In this document: positions 1 to 8,174 of the stretch, piece after piece
Layout: the number at the start of each line of letters is the position of its first letter
Position numbering within the stretch: the stretch's first letter is position 1
Translations under genes and position numbers: made by a program
Assembly (NCBI GenBank): GCA_035192965.1
Contig: CP136571.1
Span: 206,501 to 270,500, forward strand
Origin: Fuscovulum sp.
Lineage (GTDB): Bacteria; Pseudomonadota; Alphaproteobacteria; Rhodobacterales; Rhodobacteraceae
Direction of reading: 5' to 3'
Length of the DNA stretch: 64,000 nt
Notes under the pieces: generated by a model
Database searches by the model: none
Told to the model about the DNA's origin: nothing
What the model saw: the letters and a program-made list of their open reading frames with translations, nothing else

Positions 1-103
1 CATAGTGCAGGGCATGGGTCAGGATGTGGACATTCGCGCCACGCCAATCCACCAGTTTGCCATCCATCCAGATGAAGCCGTCGCGATCGTCATAACCAGC
101 CAT
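1..103 (-). CDS. ilvE: Branched-chain amino acid aminotransferase, N-terminal part (cut by window edge)
   Basis: Read on the minus strand from the ATG at 103, the first 34 residues begin [15 protein letters not shown] and continue to HILTHALHY, matching the start of class IV PLP-dependent branched-chain aminotransferases (tyrosine and HxLxxALHY block near the N-terminus). The enzyme makes the last transamination step of leucine, isoleucine and valine synthesis in the cytoplasm. Only the first strand and helix are present, so the catalytic lysine cannot be seen. It is divergent from petP across about 150 bp, which must hold both promoters. The family call is good; the gene symbol rests on this short N-terminal match. 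Confidence 0.85.
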   Translation of the reverse strand, partial: MAGYDDRDGFIWMDGKLVDWRGANVHILTHALHY

Positions 104-255
104 GTCCCACTCCCACAGGCAGAATTTGCGAATGTTGCGCCGCTTAGGTCCGGATCGGACATAAAGTTGCGTCAAACCGGGTGCCGAGCTAGCAGTTGGT
201 TCTTGGAAAGTCAACAAGGCTGACGTAAATTCAGGGTGACGCGGGAGGGGTAAGG

Positions 256-756
256 ATGGCCGAAGGCACTACGGGCGGGGAAAGCCTGCTGTTTCTGACC
301 GATGAGCAGTTGCGCAAAGGGATCGAGGCGATGTTCTTCGCCTATCGCGGGTTTACCGATGATCCGGACCGCATTCTGGAAGGGATGGATTACGGGCGGG
401 CGCATCACCGGGCGATCCATTTCATCCATCGATCGCCCGGGACCACGGTTTCCAACCTGTTGGGCATTTTGGGTGTGACGAAGCAAAGCCTGAACCGGGT
501 GCTGCGCACGCTGATCGAGGATGGGTTGGTGGAGGCGCGGGTGGGCAAAGCCGACAAGCGCGAGCGCAACCTGCATCTGACGGGCAAGGGGCAAGAGCTG
601 GAACGGCAATTGTCGGATGCGCAGCGAGCGCGGATGCGGGCGGCCTATCGCGCGGCGGGGCCTGCGGCGGTGCAGGGATTTCGCACCGTGCTTGAGGCAA
701 TGATGGACCCGGAGATGCGGCGACAGTATCAATCCCTGCGAGAGGGTGAGAAATGA
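256..756 (+). CDS. petP: MarR-family transcriptional regulator, PetP-like
   Basis: A 166-residue winged-helix protein. The MarR DNA-recognition region lies at about residues 55-115 ([20 protein letters not shown], then the wing ending [15 protein letters not shown]). A GGAGGGG ribosome-binding site lies 5-10 nt before the ATG. Its stop overlaps the petR start by 4 bp (ATGA), so the two are co-translated. In Rhodobacter capsulatus a MarR-type gene, petP, lies directly before petR, upstream of the cytochrome bc1 genes, and both are reported to be needed for growth; this pair has the same order and sizes. What it binds cannot be read from the sequence. Confidence 0.85.
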   Translation: MAEGTTGGESLLFLTDEQLRKGIEAMFFAYRGFTDDPDRILEGMDYGRAHHRAIHFIHRSPGTTVSNLLGILGVTKQSLNRVLRTLIEDGLVEARVGKADKRERNLHLTGKGQELERQLSDAQRARMRAAYRAAGPAAVQGFRTVLEAMMDPEMRRQYQSLREGEK

Positions 757-1454
757 ACGAACCGCAGCCACATCTTTTGGTCGTCGATGACGATGAACGC
801 ATCCGGGGGCTTTTGCAGAAGTTCCTGATGCGCAACGGCTATTTGGTCACGGTGGCGCGCGACGCCGCACAGGCGCGCCGGCTTTTGACGGGGCTGGAAT
901 TCGACATGATCGTGCTGGACGTGATGATGCCGGGCGATGACGGCATCACGCTGACGCGCGAATTGCGCGGGCGGATGAGCGTGCCGATCCTGCTTTTGAC
1001 GGCCAAGGGCGAGACTCAGAACCGGATCGAGGGGCTGGAGGCCGGGGCGGATGATTACCTGGTGAAGCCGTTCGAGCCGAAGGAATTGCTGCTGCGGATC
1101 AATGCCATCCTGCGGCGCGTGCCGCAGGTGCAGGCGGCGCCGCCAGTGCCAAAGGTGCTGCATCTGGGGGCGGTGCGCTATGATATGGACCGGGGTGAGT
1201 TGTGGCGGGGGGCTGATCCTGTACGGCTGACGGCGACAGAGGCCGCGCTGATGCGGATGTTCGCGGCCCAACCGGGGCAGGCGATTGCGCGCGAAAAGCT
1301 GGCCGGTGATCTGGGCCGCGACGAGGGCGGCGCGCAGGAGCGGGCGGTGGATGTGCAGATCACCCGCCTGCGCCGCAAGATCGAGGATGACCCGAAGGTG
1401 CCACGCTATTTGCAGACGGTGCGGGGCGAGGGCTATCTGCTGCAACCGGATTGA
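753..1454 (+). CDS. petR: OmpR-family response regulator, PetR-like
   Basis: A 233-residue two-domain regulator. The receiver domain is at residues 1-120, with acidic residues at VVDDDE, the phospho-acceptor Asp in FDMIVLDVMMPG, the Thr in LLLTAKG and the Lys in DDYLVKPFEP. A winged-helix output domain follows at about residues 135-230 (VDVQITRLRRKIEDD and RGEGYLLQ). The start overlaps petP by 4 bp. No histidine kinase lies next to it, so it is an orphan regulator here, as in the R. capsulatus petPR locus. The bc1 genes (petABC) do not follow; a secreted protein does. Confidence 0.88.
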   Translation: MNEPQPHLLVVDDDERIRGLLQKFLMRNGYLVTVARDAAQARRLLTGLEFDMIVLDVMMPGDDGITLTRELRGRMSVPILLLTAKGETQNRIEGLEAGADDYLVKPFEPKELLLRINAILRRVPQVQAAPPVPKVLHLGAVRYDMDRGELWRGADPVRLTATEAALMRMFAAQPGQAIAREKLAGDLGRDEGGAQERAVDVQITRLRRKIEDDPKVPRYLQTVRGEGYLLQPD

Positions 1455-1526
1455 TTTTCCCATCGCACGCGCAGCGCGCGGTGATAATCTGCCCGCGTGT
1501 GTGTGTGGTACGAGTAGGAGGTTACC

Positions 1527-2024
1527 ATGTTAAGACGAACAGCCGCGGCCCTGACTTTGGCCGTCATGGGCGCAACGGGGAGCGCGGTCTGGGCCCAGAA
1601 CCTTGAGCCGTGGGGAGCGTCGGATTACTGGGACGTGATGATTGACCCGACGCTGGGCAATGGCTGCCTGATCCAAGGTGCATTCGAGGATGGGTCTGTG
1701 GTGCGGATCGGGCTGGATCGGACGAACGACACGGGATACGTGACCGCGTTCAACGATGCCTGGGGCGATATCGAGGAAGGTGCGGTCTATCCGATCAGCT
1801 TTGCCCTGGATGGCGAAGGGTTCGAGGGCGAGGCGCGCGGCATGTATCTGGATGGGATGCCGGGGGCGGATATCGTTTTTGACAACGTGGATTTCTTCAT
1901 GTCCATCGCCCAAAGGCAAACCATGACGATGTATCACGACGGGGCGGAGGTCATGTCGATTGACCTGACCGGAACGATGCGCGGGCTGGAAGCGGTGCTG
2001 GAGTGCCAGGACGAACAGGGCTGA
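1527..2024 (+). CDS. Secreted protein of unknown function
   Basis: A 165-residue protein with a clear Sec signal peptide: basic start MLRR, a hydrophobic core to about residue 22 and a cleavage site after VWAQ. The mature part is acidic, rich in Trp, Asp and Gly, and has one Cys near residue 51 (GNGCLIQ) and one near the C-terminus (LECQDE) that could form a disulfide in the periplasm. I do not recognise a family. It has its own ribosome-binding site (AGGAGG, 1517-1522) 73 bp after petR and may be transcribed from petPR or its own promoter. A GC-rich hairpin follows the stop. Confidence 0.75.
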   Translation: MLRRTAAALTLAVMGATGSAVWAQNLEPWGASDYWDVMIDPTLGNGCLIQGAFEDGSVVRIGLDRTNDTGYVTAFNDAWGDIEEGAVYPISFALDGEGFEGEARGMYLDGMPGADIVFDNVDFFMSIAQRQTMTMYHDGAEVMSIDLTGTMRGLEAVLECQDEQG

Positions 2025-2034
2025 GGTAGAGGAC

Positions 2035-2052
2035 GGGGGGCAGGCGCCCCCC
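2035..2052. repeat. Perfect GC hairpin in the 2024-2097 gap
   Basis: GGGGGGC (2035-2041) and GCCCCCC (2046-2052) are exact inverted copies around the loop AGGC, followed by CCGGACCCCCTTCG. There is no T-run, so it is not a standard intrinsic terminator; it may act as an mRNA 3'-end stabiliser or belong to a short extragenic repeat family. Family membership is inference only. Confidence 0.5.
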
Positions 2053-2096
2053 GGACCCCCTTCGCCGGGGCAGGAACAGAGCGAAAGGCGGAGAGG

Positions 2097-3017
2097 GTGC
2101 TTGTATTCACGCATGAGGATTGCGCGCGGCATGTGACGCCACCGGGCCACCCTGAAAGGGTGGAACGGTTGGCGGCGGTGGAGCGCGGGCTGGCGGGGCT
2201 GGCCGTAACGCGGCGCGATTGCCCGATGGGCGAAGAGGCCGAGGTGTTGCGCTGTCATCCTGCGGCCTATTTGGCCAAGGTGCGGCGCGCGGTGCCGCAG
2301 GCGGGGTTTGTGGCCCTGGATGGTGACACGATCTTGTCGCCCGGTTCGCTGGATGCCGCGCTGCGCGCGGTTGGGGGCATCTGCGCGGCGGTGGATGCGG
2401 TGATGACTGGTGAGGCGAAGGCGGCTTTCGTGGCCGGACGGCCACCGGGGCATCATGCGGAAACGGGCACGGCGATGGGGTTCTGCCTGTTCGGGACGGT
2501 GGCGATTGCAGCGAAGCGGTTGCTGGACCATCACGGATTGAAGCGCGTGGCGGTGGTGGATTTCGACGTGCACCATGGGAACGGCACACAGGATTTGCTG
2601 TGGGACGAGGCGCGGGTTCTGTTCGCATCAACCCATGAGATGCCGCTTTATCCCGGCACAGGCAGCGCGCAGGAGCGGGGCGCGCATGGGCAGATCGTAA
2701 ACCATCCTTTGCGGGCAGGATCGGGGGGCGCAGCTATGCGCGCGGCCTATGACGGCGTGATCCTGCCGGCGCTGGAGGCATTTGCCCCGGAATTCGTGCT
2801 GATCTCGGCCGGGTTTGATGCCCATGCGGCCGATCCCTTGGCCAATCTGGAGTGGCAGGCGGAGGATTTTGCCTGGCTGACCGGGCGGCTGTGCGACGTG
2901 GCGGGGCGGCATGCGGGGGGGAGGGTCGTCTCGACACTGGAAGGTGGATATGATCTTGAGGCGCTTGCGGCTTCGGTCGCGGCGCATGTGGGCGTTTTGG
3001 AGGAGCGGAGCAGATGA
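2097..3017 (+). CDS. Histone deacetylase-family zinc deacetylase (acetylpolyamine amidohydrolase type)
   Basis: A 306-residue arginase/deacetylase-fold enzyme. Visible family motifs: the His pair in RPPGHHAE (about residue 120), the zinc site DFDVHHGNG (about 157), the second zinc Asp in SAGFDAHAADPL (about 236) and the catalytic-tyrosine region LEGGYDLEAL near the C-terminus. Start GTG at 2097 follows GGCGGAGAGG. The bacterial substrate is usually an acetylated small molecule or protein lysine; the sequence does not say which. It overlaps xseB by 4 bp, so it heads the xseB-ispA-dxs operon, a neighbourhood I recall from other Rhodobacteraceae. Confidence 0.9.
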   Translation: MLVFTHEDCARHVTPPGHPERVERLAAVERGLAGLAVTRRDCPMGEEAEVLRCHPAAYLAKVRRAVPQAGFVALDGDTILSPGSLDAALRAVGGICAAVDAVMTGEAKAAFVAGRPPGHHAETGTAMGFCLFGTVAIAAKRLLDHHGLKRVAVVDFDVHHGNGTQDLLWDEARVLFASTHEMPLYPGTGSAQERGAHGQIVNHPLRAGSGGAAMRAAYDGVILPALEAFAPEFVLISAGFDAHAADPLANLEWQAEDFAWLTGRLCDVAGRHAGGRVVSTLEGGYDLEALAASVAAHVGVLEERSR

Positions 3018-3253
3018 CGGCGAAGGCTGTGTCCGAGATGAGTTTCGAAGAGGCGATGGCCGCGCTGGAGCAGGTGGTGAACCAGCTTGAGCGGGGTGAG
3101 GTGGCGCTGGAGGAATCCATCGCGCTGTATGAGCGGGGCGCGGCGCTGAAGGCGCATTGTGCGGCCAAGCTGAAGGCGGCGGAAGAGAAGGTGGAACTGA
3201 TCCGCGCACAGGAAGGCCGGGCCACCGGGACGACGCCGGCGGAGGGGATGTGA
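3014..3253 (+). CDS. xseB: Exodeoxyribonuclease VII small subunit
   Basis: A 79-residue helical protein with the XseB signature: SFEEAMAALEQVVNQLERGE, then LEESIALYERG and a lysine-rich C-terminal helix. The small subunit joins XseA to make the single-strand-specific exonuclease VII; xseA is not in the window. The start is the ATG in the ATGA overlap with the deacetylase gene, and its last codons overlap the GTG start of ispA. Placement just before ispA is common in proteobacteria. Confidence 0.93.
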   Translation: MTAKAVSEMSFEEAMAALEQVVNQLERGEVALEESIALYERGAALKAHCAAKLKAAEEKVELIRAQEGRATGTTPAEGM

Positions 3254-4119
3254 GCTTTGCGGCCATACTGACGCGGGATGCTGCGGCCATCGAGGCGCGG
3301 TTGATGGCGGCGCTGGAGGGCCGGGCTGATGTGCCCGTGGTAGAGGCGATGCGCTATGCGCTGCGCGGGGGCAAGCGGCTGCGCGGGTTTCTGGTTCTGG
3401 AAGGCGCGCGGATGCACGGGCTGACGGACGCGCAGGCGATCAGCGCGGCGGCAGCGGTCGAGGCGCTGCATGCCTATTCTCTGGTGCATGATGATCTGCC
3501 CTGCATGGATGATGATGACCTGCGGCGCGGGCAGCCCACGGTGCATGTGAAATGGGATGAGGCGACGGCGGTGCTGGCCGGGGATGCGTTGCAGACGCTG
3601 GCCTTTGAATTGCTGGCCGATCCGGCGCTTGGGTCCGGGGATGTGCGGATCGCACTGGTGGCCGGGCTGGCGCGGGCGAGCGGGGCCGAGGGCATGGTGC
3701 TGGGACAGGCGCTGGACATTGCCGCCGAAACGGCGACCGCGCCGCTGACTTTGGCGCAGATAACCGAATTGCAGGCGGGCAAGACCGGGGCGCTGATCCG
3801 GTGGTCGGCGGAAGCGGGGGCGGTGATTGCAGGGGCGGACCCTGCGCCGCTGCGGGCCTATGCCGAAAAGCTGGGTCTGGCGTTTCAGATCTGGGATGAT
3901 GTGCTGGATGTGGAAGGCGATGTGGCCAAAACTGGCAAGCGGCTGCACAAGGATGCCGATGCGGGAAAGGCGACCTTTGTTTCGCTGCTGGGGCTGGACG
4001 CGGCAAAAGCGCGCGCGGGGGCTTTGATCGACGCGGCAGCGGACCATCTTGGCGTTTATGGCGACCGGGCGGCGAACTTGATTGCCTGTGCGCGCTTCGT
4101 TATCAGCCGCGAAAGCTGA
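3250..4119 (+). CDS. ispA: Farnesyl (polyprenyl) diphosphate synthase
   Basis: A 289-residue class I trans-prenyltransferase condensing IPP with DMAPP/GPP to farnesyl diphosphate. Motifs: GGKRLRGFL (IPP binding), the first Asp-rich motif in [14 protein letters not shown], the lysine in GKTGALI, and the second Asp-rich motif [10 protein letters not shown] chose GTG at 3250 rather than the ATG at 3157: GAGGGG lies just before it, the sequence from here matches the normal IspA start, and the extra 31 residues upstream are only a shadow of xseB. Gene order with dxs points to precursor supply for quinones, hopanoids and carotenoids. Confidence 0.92.
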   Translation: MSFAAILTRDAAAIEARLMAALEGRADVPVVEAMRYALRGGKRLRGFLVLEGARMHGLTDAQAISAAAAVEALHAYSLVHDDLPCMDDDDLRRGQPTVHVKWDEATAVLAGDALQTLAFELLADPALGSGDVRIALVAGLARASGAEGMVLGQALDIAAETATAPLTLAQITELQAGKTGALIRWSAEAGAVIAGADPAPLRAYAEKLGLAFQIWDDVLDVEGDVAKTGKRLHKDADAGKATFVSLLGLDAAKARAGALIDAAADHLGVYGDRAANLIACARFVISRES

Positions 4120-4147
4120 CCTCTTGCATGGCCCGCTGGAGGGCAGA

Positions 4148-6061
4148 ATGACCGACAGACCCAAGACCCCGCTGCTGGACCGGGTGAGCACTCCTGCAGA
4201 CCTGAAGTCACTCAATGACCGTGAATTGCGGCAGGTGGCGGATGAGTTGCGTGCCGAGACGATCAGCGCGGTGTCGCAGACGGGCGGGCATCTGGGGGCC
4301 GGGCTGGGCGTGGTAGAATTGACGGTGGCGATCCATGCCGTCTTTGACACGCCGCGCGACAAGCTGATCTGGGATGTGGGGCATCAATGCTATCCGCACA
4401 AGATTCTGACCGGGCGGCGGGACCGTATCCGCACCTTGCGGACAGAGGGCGGGCTGTCGGGATTCACCAAACGCAGCGAGTCGCCCTATGATCCGTTCGG
4501 GGCGGCGCATTCGTCGACCTCGATCAGTGCGGCGCTGGGGTTTGCGGCGGCGCGCGATCTGGGTGGCGATCCGGGTGATGCGATTGCGGTGATTGGTGAC
4601 GGATCGATGAGCGCGGGCATGGCGTTCGAGGCGATGAACAATGCAGGCCATCTGAAGAAGCGGCTGTTCGTGATCCTGAACGACAATGAGATGTCTATTG
4701 CGCCGCCGGTGGGGGCGCTTTCCTCATATCTGTCGCGGCTCTATGCCGAGGCACCGTTTCAGGATCTGAAGGCGGCGGCGAAGAACGCGGTCAGCCTGTT
4801 GCCTGGCCCGTTTCAGGAGGGCGCGCGACGGGCCAAGGAGATGCTGAAAGGCATGGCCGTGGGTGGCACGCTGTTCGAGGAGTTGGGGTTTTCCTATCTG
4901 GGGCCCATCGACGGGCATGATCTGGATCAGTTGCTGGCGGTGCTGCGCACAGTGAAGGCGCGGGCGACGGGGCCGATGCTGATTCATGTGCTGACAAAAA
5001 AGGGCAAGGGCTATGCCCCGGCCGAGGCGGCGCGCGACAGGGGCCATGCGACGGGCAAGTTCGATGTGCTGACCGGGGTGCAGGCGAAGGCAGTGTCGAA
5101 CGCGCCGAGCTATACCAAGGTGTTTGCCCAGAGCCTGATTGCCGAAGCCGAGCGGGATGAGAAGATCGTGGCCGTTACGGCGGCGATGCCGGATGGCACG
5201 GGGCTGAACCTGTTTGCGGATCGCTTTCCCCGGCGCTGTTTTGATGTGGGGATCGCAGAACAGCATGCGGTGACGTTCAGCGCGGGGTTGGCGGCGGGGG
5301 GGATGAAGCCGTTCTGTGCGATCTATTCCACCTTCCTGCAGCGTGGTTATGATCAGGTGGTGCATGACGTGGCGATCCAGCGGTTGCCCGTGCGCTTTGC
5401 CATTGATCGGGCGGGGCTGGTGGGGGCGGATGGCGCCACCCATGCGGGCAGTTTCGACGTGGCCTTCCTTGCCAATCTGCCGGGCATCGTGGTGATGGCG
5501 GCGGCGGATGAGGCGGAGCTGGTACATATGGTGGCGACCGCTGTGGCACATGACGACGGGCCGATTGCGTTTCGTTTTCCGCGCGGGGATGGTGTGGGCT
5601 GTGACATGCCCACACGCGGCGTGCCGCTGGAAATCGGCAAGGGACGGGTCATCCGCGAAGGGGCGCGGGCGGCGATCCTGTCCTTCGGCACACGACTGGC
5701 CGAGGTGCTGAAGGCGGCAGAAGCGCTGGCCCAGCGCGGGATTGCGCCGACGGTGATTGATGCGCGGTTCGCCAAGCCGCTGGACCGGGATCTGATCCTG
5801 AACGCGGCCCGCCACCATGAGGCGCTGATTACGGTGGAAGAGGGCGCGGTGGGCGGCTTTGGCAGCCATGTGGCGCAGTTGCTGGCCGATGAGGGCGTGT
5901 TCGACCGGGGGCTGAAGTTCCGCAGCATGGTGCTGCCCGACATATTCATCGATCAGGCCAGCCCGGAGCGGATGTATCAAGTCGCCGGAATGGATGCGGC
6001 GCAGATCGAGGCGAAGGTTTTGCAGGCGCTGGGGGTGGCGGTGGTGGGGAAACGGGCCTGA
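4148..6061 (+). CDS. dxs: 1-deoxy-D-xylulose-5-phosphate synthase
   Basis: A 637-residue thiamine-diphosphate enzyme making DXP from pyruvate and glyceraldehyde 3-phosphate, the first step of the MEP pathway. Seen: [14 protein letters not shown] near residue 80, the ThDP/Mg motif [16 protein letters not shown] near 155, the transketolase Glu in [14 protein letters not shown] near 370, and a complete C-terminal domain. The start is the ATG at 4148, preceded by GGAGGGC; the longer reading from 4082 lies inside ispA. The order ispA-dxs with a 28-bp gap suggests one transcript. DXP is also a thiamine precursor. Confidence 0.95.
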   Translation: MTDRPKTPLLDRVSTPADLKSLNDRELRQVADELRAETISAVSQTGGHLGAGLGVVELTVAIHAVFDTPRDKLIWDVGHQCYPHKILTGRRDRIRTLRTEGGLSGFTKRSESPYDPFGAAHSSTSISAALGFAAARDLGGDPGDAIAVIGDGSMSAGMAFEAMNNAGHLKKRLFVILNDNEMSIAPPVGALSSYLSRLYAEAPFQDLKAAAKNAVSLLPGPFQEGARRAKEMLKGMAVGGTLFEELGFSYLGPIDGHDLDQLLAVLRTVKARATGPMLIHVLTKKGKGYAPAEAARDRGHATGKFDVLTGVQAKAVSNAPSYTKVFAQSLIAEAERDEKIVAVTAAMPDGTGLNLFADRFPRRCFDVGIAEQHAVTFSAGLAAGGMKPFCAIYSTFLQRGYDQVVHDVAIQRLPVRFAIDRAGLVGADGATHAGSFDVAFLANLPGIVVMAAADEAELVHMVATAVAHDDGPIAFRFPRGDGVGCDMPTRGVPLEIGKGRVIREGARAAILSFGTRLAEVLKAAEALAQRGIAPTVIDARFAKPLDRDLILNAARHHEALITVEEGAVGGFGSHVAQLLADEGVFDRGLKFRSMVLPDIFIDQASPERMYQVAGMDAAQIEAKVLQALGVAVVGKRA

Positions 6062-6082
6062 CGGCCCGGATCCCCTGCCCTT

Positions 6083-6859
6083 TCAGCCGCGTTCGGCAAG
6101 CTTCCGTTCCAGCCCTTCGATCCGGGCCATCAGTTCGGCATGACGTTCGGCAGCGTGGTCGGGTTTATCAGCCTCGGCCGCTTCTTGCATGGCGTTGACC
6201 ACAAGGCCGACCAGCAAGTTGATCACCGCGAAGGTGGTCACCAGAATGAAGCCGATGAAGAAGATCCAGGAATAGGGATAAACCTCCATCACCGGGCGGA
6301 CAACGGCATCAGCCCAGCCCTCCAGCGTCATCACCTGAAACAGCGTCAGCGCGGTGGCACCAAGATCACCGAAACGGTCGGGGAAGCTGACCCCGAAAAG
6401 TTTGGTCGCCATGACGGCCGAGACGTAGAACAGGATCAGTGTCAGCAACAGGACCGACCCCATCCCCGGCAGGGCGCGGAGGAAGCCTTCGACCACGCGG
6501 CGCAGGCTGGGGGCTATGGAGATGACGCGCAGCACCCGCAACACCCGCAGCGCCCGCAGGACGGACAGGCCGCCGCTTGCAGGCAGCAGGGCCACGCCGA
6601 CGACCGCCAGATCAAAGACGTTCCAGCCTGACCGGAAAAAGCGCCCGCCCAGCGCGAACAGCTTTAGCACCAGTTCAGCGATGAAGATGGCGAGGCAGAG
6701 ACGATCAAGGAACAGGATCGTTCCGCCTGCCGCGGCCATGATCGGCTTTGACGTCTCCAGTCCAAGGATGACGGCGTTGAACAGGATCACCGCAAGGATG
6801 AAGCGGGTGACGACGGGACGGTCGAGAAATTCGGCAACTTGGGAACGCAGGGCAGTCAT
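6083..6859 (-). CDS. Single-domain voltage-gated cation channel (BacNav/BacCav type)
   Basis: A 258-residue protein with six membrane segments, about the length of NaChBac relatives. S4 (about 100-122) carries Arg at 102, 105, 108 and 111, the voltage sensor; S2 has the charge-transfer acidic residue in IFIAELVLKLF; S3 has FDLAVVG. The pore loop ends in selectivity filter T178-L-E-G-W-A-D184, then S6 (about 196-224) and a C-terminal helix LMARIEGLERKL that could form the tetrameric coiled coil. Most bacterial sodium channels have LESW here; Gly after the Glu and Asp at the end are unusual. It is downstream of terC, same strand, with a hairpin between. The role in the cell is unknown. Confidence 0.92.
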   Translation of the reverse strand: MTALRSQVAEFLDRPVVTRFILAVILFNAVILGLETSKPIMAAAGGTILFLDRLCLAIFIAELVLKLFALGGRFFRSGWNVFDLAVVGVALLPASGGLSVLRALRVLRVLRVISIAPSLRRVVEGFLRALPGMGSVLLLTLILFYVSAVMATKLFGVSFPDRFGDLGATALTLFQVMTLEGWADAVVRPVMEVYPYSWIFFIGFILVTTFAVINLLVGLVVNAMQEAAEADKPDHAAERHAELMARIEGLERKLAERG

Positions 6860-6884
6860 CTTTTCTTACCTTTGTGAATCGCTA

Positions 6885-6908
6885 CGCCCGGCCTTTGCGG
6901 GCCGGGCG
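6885..6908 (-). terminator. GC-rich hairpin between terC and the channel gene
   Basis: CGCCCGGCC (6885-6893) pairs exactly with GGCCGGGCG (6900-6908) around a 6-nt loop. It lies just after the terC stop on the minus strand. No clean T-run follows, so it may reduce rather than fully stop read-through into the channel gene. Confidence 0.55.
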
Positions 6909-6929
6909 CGGTGTTGATTCAGGATATCT

Positions 6930-7925
6930 TCACTCGGCCGGTTTCACCAGATCGGCCTTTGGCTGATCCTTGGTCTTCCAGAGCGAGAAGACCACGCCTG
7001 CCGTGAGGATCGCGAAGGTGATGCCCAGCGACCAGCTCGGCGGGAACTTTTCCCAACCCATCAGATCGGCGATGAAGATCTTGGACCCGATAAAGACCAG
7101 AAGCAGCGACAGCGCGTATTTCAGATAGGCGAAGCGGTGCAGGATGGCCGCCAGCGCGAAGTAGAGGGCGCGCAGGCCGAGGATCGCGAAGATGTTCGAG
7201 GTGTAGACGATGTAGGGGTCGGTGGTGATGGTGAACACTGCCGGCACCGAATCCACCGCAAAGACCAGATCGGCGATTTCGATCAGGATCAGAGCGATGA
7301 AGAGCGGCGTGGCCCAACGCACCATCTTGCCCCCGGGATCGGGCTTGTTGACGAAGAAGTTGTTGCCGTGCAGTTCATCCGTCACGCGGAAGCGGCGCTT
7401 GATGAATTTCAGGACCGGGTTGTTGGCGATGTTGTGGTCGGATTCGCCCACGAACATCATCTTGATGCCGGTGAAGATCAGGAAGACCGCGAAGACATAG
7501 AGCACCCAGCTGTAGGACGCGACGATGGTTGCCCCCAGCCCGATCATGATACCGCGCAGGATGATCACGCCGAGGATACCCCAGAACAGCACGCGGTGCT
7601 GATAGGCACGGGGCACGGCGAAGAAGGCGAAGATCAGCGCGATGACAAAGACGTTGTCCATCGCGAGCGTTTTTTCGACGACGAAGGCCGTCAGATAGTG
7701 GGCGGTCGGCTCCCATCCCATCTGCCAATAGACGAAGCCCGAAAAGGCGAGGCCGAGGGTGATGTACATCGCGGAAAGCTTGAGGCTTTCGGCGACGCCG
7801 ATTTCGTGATCGCCGTCCTTGTGCAGAACGCCGAGGTCGAAGGCGAGCAGCGCCACGACCAGTGTGATGAAGAGCAGCCACATCCATAGCGGCTTGCCCA
7901 GAAACAGAAGAACGAGAAATTCCAT
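6930..7925 (-). CDS. TerC/Alx-family integral membrane protein
   Basis: A 331-residue protein with about nine membrane segments. The TerC family signature is visible: VEKTLAMDNVFVIALIF in the N-terminal half and LIEIADLVFAVDSVPAVF in the C-terminal half, with acidic residues inside membrane helices. Family members are linked to metal (Mn) export or metalation of exported enzymes and to tellurite resistance. I chose ATG at 7925 (MEFLVLL): the AAAGG motif is 9 nt upstream of it but only 3 nt from the ATG at 7931. The long leader holds a hairpin; I do not see the conserved loops of the yybP-ykoY Mn riboswitch that often precedes this family. Confidence 0.9.
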   Translation of the reverse strand: MEFLVLLFLGKPLWMWLLFITLVVALLAFDLGVLHKDGDHEIGVAESLKLSAMYITLGLAFSGFVYWQMGWEPTAHYLTAFVVEKTLAMDNVFVIALIFAFFAVPRAYQHRVLFWGILGVIILRGIMIGLGATIVASYSWVLYVFAVFLIFTGIKMMFVGESDHNIANNPVLKFIKRRFRVTDELHGNNFFVNKPDPGGKMVRWATPLFIALILIEIADLVFAVDSVPAVFTITTDPYIVYTSNIFAILGLRALYFALAAILHRFAYLKYALSLLLVFIGSKIFIADLMGWEKFPPSWSLGITFAILTAGVVFSLWKTKDQPKADLVKPAE

Positions 7926-8174
7926 GCCCATTGACCTTTCGAGACACAAATTCAACGCGTCTGGAGGTCAGCCAATCACCGGTCCGGGCATGACATCGAG
8001 ACGCACTCGATGCGGTCCGACATGGCGCTGTTAAGCGTCAGAGGGGCCCGGCCCGCTGGCAGAAGGTGGGTATGGGAATGATCGATTCAACCCCTGCATC
8101 GGGGAAAAAATCACGGGCGCGTGATTTGGACTGAGGGTGCCCCCCTTCCGGCTTGGGCGGGCGCGGGGGCGCGA
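7926..8174 (-). promoter_or_regulatory. terC leader region with a perfect hairpin
   Basis: A 249-bp gap. CATCGAG (7994-8000) and CTCGATG (8006-8012) are exact inverted copies with a 5-nt loop. They are flanked by two CGGTCCG/GGTCCG copies (7981-7985 and 8013-8019) in the same orientation, so these do not extend the stem. The region must contain the terC promoter; no riboswitch class was recognised. Confidence 0.35.

Noticed and set aside
7137..7889. 250-codon Asp/Glu/His-rich frame antisense to terC
   Set aside because: Composition is that of a reversed membrane-protein gene; no ribosome-binding site, and the minus-strand frame carries TerC signatures.
8101..8174. Mn (yybP-ykoY) riboswitch before terC
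   Set aside because: The conserved loop sequences could not be found on the minus strand of 7926-8174.
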